Assembly: GCA_003281455.1 (NCBI GenBank)
Contig: QCBX01000013.1
Coordinates: 1-32,636 of the forward strand
Direction: 5' to 3'
DNA length: 32,636 nt
From: Prochlorococcus sp. AG-347-J21
GTDB taxonomy: Bacteria > Cyanobacteriota > Cyanobacteriia > PCC-6307 > Cyanobiaceae
The translations under genes and the position numbers were made by a program. Below are positions 28,423-32,636 of this stretch, in pieces (the stretch's first letter is position 1; every line of letters begins with the position of its first letter). The notes under the pieces are model-generated. The model made no database searches and was not told the DNA's origin. It saw nothing but the letters and a program-made list of their open reading frames with translations.

Positions 28423-29969
28423 TTTTTGGAAATTTCTTTTATTGTTTCAAGATCTAAAAGATGGAAATCAAGTCCTAGATCTCTTTGGTTTTTAATCACA
28501 TTAGGGATCTTTTGGTCTTTAATATTTTTTAAAAATTCAACTATAAATTTAGTTGATAAGTCTTGCACTAATATTGGCTCTGAACCAATAAAAGTTTCAT
28601 TTATTTTGAAGACGTCATTATTTTCTTCATAGCTTTTATTAATTCTTATTGGAGAGAAATGACTTGCCCCTTCAATAATTAGAAATCTATTTGATGGATT
28701 ATTTAAAGCAGAAAAAACTTTAAATTGTTCATTCATTAATGGTGTAATAAGGTCATAAGTACCACCTATTAGAAGAGTTGGTGTCTTAATGCCTGTACTG
28801 TTTTGTTTTGGCCATACTAAACTCCCAAATGAATTAAAACCTATAATCGCACTGGCCTTATTGGAGTTATTTTTCTTTGGGAATGGTATTTCGCTCAACT
28901 GACATTGAAGTAATTTAGATAAATTTGTTACCGCAAAGTCTTTCAATGCCGAATCACATTTGTCCTCTAGTTGATCAGTAGGTTTATTGCCTTCATATAA
29001 AAGTGCTATTAAGGCACCAAGTGAATGCCCCATTAAGATATAAGAATCATTAGATAAACCAAATTCTCCATTTTCATGAGCTTTTAATACAGCATCTAAA
29101 TCTTTAATTCTATATAAGAAAAAGTCTGCACTTCCTGGGATTGTGTCCTTACCTTCGAGTACTTCTATAAATGAATCCAAATTACTTCCTCTATGATCTA
29201 TGAATAATATTGGCCAACCTCTTTTAGCCAATTCGTTTCCTATCCATTTGAAATTATTAATTTCGCCTCCAAGTCCTGGCATGAAAATTATCAGTTCTTT
29301 ATCTTCATTAGTTTTATTGCTTTTCCATATTTCAATTTCAAAAGGTTTCACTCGGTGAGGGGCATAAATTTTTTTATCAATTTTTATTAGATCTTTAGTT
29401 GATTTTTTTTCAGTATTTTTGTAGGCATTTTGGTTAGTCTTTTCAAGTTTATTTAATTTCGATAAAAGTTCTTGTTGAATTGATAATTCATTTTTCCAAG
29501 TTGAAATTATTAAAATTAAATTATCAATATCAAGTGAAATTTCTTCAGATGGTAATGCCTTTATGATTTCTAAAGTTGAAACTTCATCCTTTTGATCTAA
29601 TAAATTTTCTATGGTGTTATAAATTTCTGTTCCATTATTGTCATTTGGAACTTTAATACTTTTGCTTAATTCTGTAAGAATTTTACGCCCTATCCAACTT
29701 CTTAATATTTCTCTATTTAATCCCTCTTCCTTGAAAACTGGAAATTCTAAGAATTTTGATAATTCAAAAACTCTTATAAATCCATTTTTTTTTAACCAAT
29801 CTATTAATTCTGTTGAATCATCTTTGTATTTTTCTAATTTTGATAATTGTTCTATAGTAAGAGGGATTTCCATCTCTTCAAACTTAATATTTATCTTTTC
29901 AGCAGCCTTTAAACCATTATTAAAAAATAAACCACAAAAACTAAAAAAAATTATAAAAATGTATTTCAC
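28419..29969 (-). CDS. Exported alpha/beta hydrolase with DUF1400 N-terminal domain
   Basis: Probable secreted or periplasmic hydrolase. An N-terminal signal peptide (about 1-22, cleavage near LKA-A-E) is followed by a DUF1400-like helical domain (about 24-150), known mainly from cyanobacterial lipase-like proteins. The alpha/beta-hydrolase core follows with FMPGLGGEINNF (oxyanion loop region), FIDHRGSN, the nucleophile S316 in GHSLG and the catalytic H437 in EGASHFS. Substrate is unknown; family members are described as putative lipases or chlorophyllase-like esterases. The start is a GTG only 2 bp from the divergent GTG of the MFS gene, without a Shine-Dalgarno sequence. Confidence 0.88.
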   Translation of the reverse strand: MKYIFIIFFSFCGLFFNNGLKAAEKINIKFEEMEIPLTIEQLSKLEKYKDDSTELIDWLKKNGFIRVFELSKFLEFPVFKEEGLNREILRSWIGRKILTELSKSIKVPNDNNGTEIYNTIENLLDQKDEVSTLEIIKALPSEEISLDIDNLILIISTWKNELSIQQELLSKLNKLEKTNQNAYKNTEKKSTKDLIKIDKKIYAPHRVKPFEIEIWKSNKTNEDKELIIFMPGLGGEINNFKWIGNELAKRGWPILFIDHRGSNLDSFIEVLEGKDTIPGSADFFLYRIKDLDAVLKAHENGEFGLSNDSYILMGHSLGALIALLYEGNKPTDQLEDKCDSALKDFAVTNLSKLLQCQLSEIPFPKKNNSNKASAIIGFNSFGSLVWPKQNSTGIKTPTLLIGGTYDLITPLMNEQFKVFSALNNPSNRFLIIEGASHFSPIRINKSYEENNDVFKINETFIGSEPILVQDLSTKFIVEFLKNIKDQKIPNVIKNQRDLGLDFHLLDLETIKEISKN

Positions 29970-29971
29970 TA

Positions 29972-31201
29972 GTGATTAGTCCAAATAGTTTACAAATTAG
30001 CAAAAATTGGTGGATTCAATTTCCTTATCATTTGAGGTTAATAACCAAGATAAGATTTTTCGCTGCATTTGGAGCAGGAGGTGTTATTTATTTAACATCA
30101 CTTATTTTTAATAACCTAGGATTATCGGCGACAGATATTGGCCTGGGATTTACCATTTCAGCAATAATTGGAACAGTAACAAGACTCTTTACAGGTAATT
30201 ATCTTAATAAAACGGGAAAAATACAATTTCCGATAATTACTTCTTCAATACTAAGTATTGCCGCTAGCTTTTGCCTCATTTTTTCAAGAGATACTTTTTT
30301 GTACATAATTGGACAATCATTTGTTGGGGCTGCTGCAGGAATATATTGGCCTGCTGCCGAGTTTGGAGTGCCCTATTTTTGTCATCCTATTGAAACACGT
30401 AAAGCTTATGCCCTTGTTAGAAGTTCGGAAGCTTTAGGAATATTTCTAGGGGTATTCTTAGGGGGTTATATGACGAATTTTTTGTATTCCAAATCAATAT
30501 TTATAAATGATATATTTTGCATGTTAGTTATCACGTATTTAATATCTAGAAATAGTTCTTCTATAAAAAGAAACTTAGAAAATTTTCAAAAAAAATTAGT
30601 AGATCCAATTAATCAGGGACAATTGAAATGGAATAAAAATTCAATAATAATAATTTTATCTATTTTATTGATAACTACCTCTTTAGCCTTGATACAAGTA
30701 ACTTTGCCTCTGGATCTTGTTAAAGGTGGGGTATATCGTAATGCATTAAGCAAAGAAATTATTAGTCTTATAATTTCTATTCAGTTAATTTTATTGTTGT
30801 TTTTACAATGGCCTGTCGGTTCTTGGATATCTAAGAAAGAAAGATTATTTGGCTTGAAATTTAGTTTAATAAATTTCACTTTTGCTTCATTTTTATTATT
30901 TATTTCTAGTTATTTAAATATCCCAGCGTTTTATTTGATTTCTTTGGCATTGATTTTAGTAAGTTTAGGGACTGCTTCATTTCTTCCAACATCAACAGAT
31001 GTCGTTTTCAGAATAGCTCCTTCAAATAAAAAAGGTTTTGCACTTGCTCTATTATCACAATGTTTTGCTATGGGTTATTTTTTTGGACCATTTATTTCAG
31101 GACGCATATTAGATCTATTTGGTTATGCTTCAATAATCTGGCTTTCAATTTCTTGTTGTTGCTTTATTGCCTTTACAATTCTATTTAAGAGATTATTTTA
31201 A
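29972..31201 (+). CDS. Major facilitator superfamily transporter
   Basis: A 409-residue integral membrane protein with about twelve hydrophobic spans and a long cytoplasmic loop in the middle (about 190-220, rich in Lys and Asn). The loop between spans 2 and 3 has the RLFTGNYLNKTGK pattern, a weak form of the MFS motif A. The substrate is not evident; sugar, drug and siderophore exporters share this architecture. The only start that opens the frame is GTG at 29972, since a stop lies just upstream. Its stop overlaps the DUF2834 stop by 4 bp. Confidence 0.87.
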   Translation: MISPNSLQISKNWWIQFPYHLRLITKIRFFAAFGAGGVIYLTSLIFNNLGLSATDIGLGFTISAIIGTVTRLFTGNYLNKTGKIQFPIITSSILSIAASFCLIFSRDTFLYIIGQSFVGAAAGIYWPAAEFGVPYFCHPIETRKAYALVRSSEALGIFLGVFLGGYMTNFLYSKSIFINDIFCMLVITYLISRNSSSIKRNLENFQKKLVDPINQGQLKWNKNSIIIILSILLITTSLALIQVTLPLDLVKGGVYRNALSKEIISLIISIQLILLLFLQWPVGSWISKKERLFGLKFSLINFTFASFLLFISSYLNIPAFYLISLALILVSLGTASFLPTSTDVVFRIAPSNKKGFALALLSQCFAMGYFFGPFISGRILDLFGYASIIWLSISCCCFIAFTILFKRLF

Positions 31202-31569
31202 TTAATCTTATCTAATTCAATAATTCTTCTCTCTCTTAGAAATAAGAAAAAAGGTGCTGAGAATGCGAAGGCTATAAGAAAAGTTCCAATGTATACAACC
31301 CACATATTCTTCATGTTAAGTTTTTTTGATTCATTTACTATCCATATAAAAATAGCGCTTGCACCTACTAATAAGTCTCTAGAAATTGACTGAGCGGCAG
31401 GGTTTGCATTTGCTAAAGAAATGAAGTTATTTATATCAAAGCTGTTTCCATATTCCCTAGCAAATTCGAAATTTGCCATCATTGGCAGGACAGCACCCAA
31501 AATTGATAGAAAAAGGTAAAGATAAGATAGTATCTGTTTATTATCTTTTAAAATGTTAAATGAATTCAC
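31198..31569 (-). CDS. DUF2834 membrane protein
   Basis: A 123-residue protein with three hydrophobic spans (about 13-34, 64-81, 91-111). The layout, with a loop containing FAREYGNSFDINNFISLANANPAAQSISRDLLVGA split over two lines of sequence, matches the DUF2834 family of small membrane proteins of unknown role. It converges on the MFS transporter with a 4-bp shared-stop overlap and is divergent from the PfkB kinase, 41 bp apart. Confidence 0.82.
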   Translation of the reverse strand: MNSFNILKDNKQILSYLYLFLSILGAVLPMMANFEFAREYGNSFDINNFISLANANPAAQSISRDLLVGASAIFIWIVNESKKLNMKNMWVVYIGTFLIAFAFSAPFFLFLRERRIIELDKIN

Positions 31570-31610
31570 TTGTCATAAATATTTCTTTTAATAATAGTAT
31601 TTAAAAGCTT

Positions 31611-32480
31611 ATGGTTGTTGAAAAGAATAATAAAGTTGAAGACTATAAATTTAAAAAAGGAAATTTAAATTTTGCTGTTGTTGGTCATGTTGAGTGGATA
31701 AATTTCTTAAAGGTCGATCAATTACCAAAACCAGGCGTCATTTCTCATTCTGAAAAATCTCTTGAGTATCCAGCTGGTGGTGGCTCTATTATCGCGAAAA
31801 TACTTTCTGATTTAACTTTAAACCAAATTCATTTTTTTACGTCATTAGGTAATGATGAATATGGAGATAAGTGTTTCAAGATTCTCTCAAATATGGGAAT
31901 TAAGATGCATGTAGCTTGGCGTGATAAACCAACTAGAAGAGGATTTAGTTTAATTGACTCTCAAGGTGAAAGAGCAATAACAGTTATTGGTGAAAGGTTA
32001 GCTCCCACTCATAAAGACAAGTTGGAATGGAACATTTTAAAAAAAATGGACGGAATTTTTATTACGGCATCTGATTCAGAGATTTTTAAAATGGCTAGAT
32101 CAGCTTCAATACTGTGTACGACACCAAGGGCAGGATTAAATACAATTAATAATTCAAATGTTCTTTTAGATGGATTAATAGGCAGTAATCTTGATCCCGG
32201 AGAAGTTTTTTCTTTTTCTGAATTATCTTTAAAACCCAAATATACTATTAAAACTGAGGGAGAGAAGGGAGGCATAATATTCCCAGGAGGAAGATATAAG
32301 GCTCTTAAAAACAAAAAATTAAAGGTTGATTCTTATGGATGTGGCGATACATTTGCTGCTGGGATTCTTTATGGAATGGCATCTAAATGGGATATAGATA
32401 AAAGTTTAAATCTTGCTAAAGTAATGGGAAGAGACGCCAGTGAATTTTTCGGCCCATATGCAAATAGTGATGAAAAATAA
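31611..32480 (+). CDS. PfkB-family sugar or nucleoside kinase
   Basis: Ribokinase-like ATP-dependent kinase. The N-terminal substrate-lid and glycine motif (EYPAGGGSIIAKIL at about 49-62) and the C-terminal PfkB signature DSYGCGDTFAAGILYG with catalytic D246 are clear; GNDEYGDKCFKIL and GFSLIDSQGERAIT lie between. At 289 residues it is slightly short but complete. The exact substrate (ribose, fructose, adenosine or another) cannot be read from the motifs. It may form a transcription unit with the partial gene 16 bp downstream. Confidence 0.88.
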   Translation: MVVEKNNKVEDYKFKKGNLNFAVVGHVEWINFLKVDQLPKPGVISHSEKSLEYPAGGGSIIAKILSDLTLNQIHFFTSLGNDEYGDKCFKILSNMGIKMHVAWRDKPTRRGFSLIDSQGERAITVIGERLAPTHKDKLEWNILKKMDGIFITASDSEIFKMARSASILCTTPRAGLNTINNSNVLLDGLIGSNLDPGEVFSFSELSLKPKYTIKTEGEKGGIIFPGGRYKALKNKKLKVDSYGCGDTFAAGILYGMASKWDIDKSLNLAKVMGRDASEFFGPYANSDEK

Positions 32481-32496
32481 TTGAATTAAGACTTAT

Positions 32497-32636
32497 ATGA
32501 GCAATCTAGATAATAAAAATAAAAATCTACTTGTCGAAAACATTATTGTTTTCTTTTTCTTTACTGTTTTTTTAGTTTTTAATTCTTTAAAAACTTTATC
32601 TAAAATTTTTACCTATGGAATCATAAAAAAAGAAAT
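32497..32636 (+). CDS. Small membrane protein, 3' end outside window
   Basis: An open frame starting with ATG at 32497 runs to the window edge (46 complete codons). It has a polar Asn/Lys-rich start (MSNLDNKNKNLLVEN) and a hydrophobic segment from about residue 16 to 30 (IIVFFFFTVFLVFN), then a basic stretch. I do not recognise the family. The 16-bp distance from the PfkB gene on the same strand and the TM-like composition support a real gene. Confidence 0.6.
   Translation, partial: MSNLDNKNKNLLVENIIVFFFFTVFLVFNSLKTLSKIFTYGIIKKE

Noticed and set aside
29638..29979. 113-codon open frame on + across the start of the hydrolase gene
   Set aside because: It mirrors the signal peptide and DUF1400 region on the opposite strand and has no domain features.

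Overview
The window looks like the chromosome of a Prochlorococcus, most likely a high-light-adapted ecotype. It is very A+T-rich and tightly packed. It carries cyanobacterial photosynthesis genes (ferredoxin-NADP reductase petH, cytochrome b6f subunit petG, cytochrome cM, Mg-chelatase chlI, GGPP synthase crtE, a plant-type lycopene cyclase). It also has the cyanobacterial small RNA Yfr1 in its classic position between guaB3 and trxA. I recognise 33 protein genes (two cut by the window ends) and one small RNA. No stretch over 300 bases lacks a gene; the largest gap is 226 bp. I see no tRNA, rRNA, insertion sequence, prophage or CRISPR array. The assignment to Prochlorococcus rests on recognising gene order and protein families, not on a database search.

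Layout. 1-5371 (+): petH (5' end missing), then zwf-opcA-cobB with gaps of 2-3 bp. This puts NADPH supply in the light (FNR) next to NADPH supply in the dark (glucose-6-phosphate dehydrogenase and its activator), followed by corrin-ring amidation. 5368-7697 (-): folD-crtE-DUF212, read as one run. 7772-9244 (+): a compact membrane HD phosphodiesterase of the PgpH (cyclic-di-AMP) type. 9254-11368 (-): leuA and a small membrane protein. 11595-13178 (+): GH57 glycogen branching enzyme. 13184-17017 (-): lycopene cyclase and gyrA. 17197-21440: guaB3, the Yfr1 RNA, trxA, hisH, rsmD, cytM and a SpoU-type methyltransferase on +, with petG hidden on - across the rsmD stop codon. 21563-25502 (+): chlI, ruvC, 5-formyl-THF cyclo-ligase, sufE and homoserine dehydrogenase. 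25573-28422 (+): an unknown small protein, a peptide-type substrate-binding lipoprotein and one permease, with overlapping reading frames. 28419-32636: a DUF1400 alpha/beta hydrolase (-), an MFS transporter (+), a DUF2834 membrane protein (-), a PfkB sugar kinase (+) and the start of a small membrane protein (+).

Most of the content is core metabolism. The points most worth a second look are: Yfr1 and its complete promoter; the loss of a C-terminal cysteine in G6PDH next to a cysteine-rich OpcA tail; the shortened PgpH-like phosphodiesterase; a degenerate GyrA box; the divergent hydrolase/MFS pair whose GTG start codons sit in one CACTAGTG palindrome; the half-complete ABC transporter operon; and three convergent pairs that share stop-codon bases. 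I did not find a clearly new multi-gene system. The least explained block is 28419-32636.
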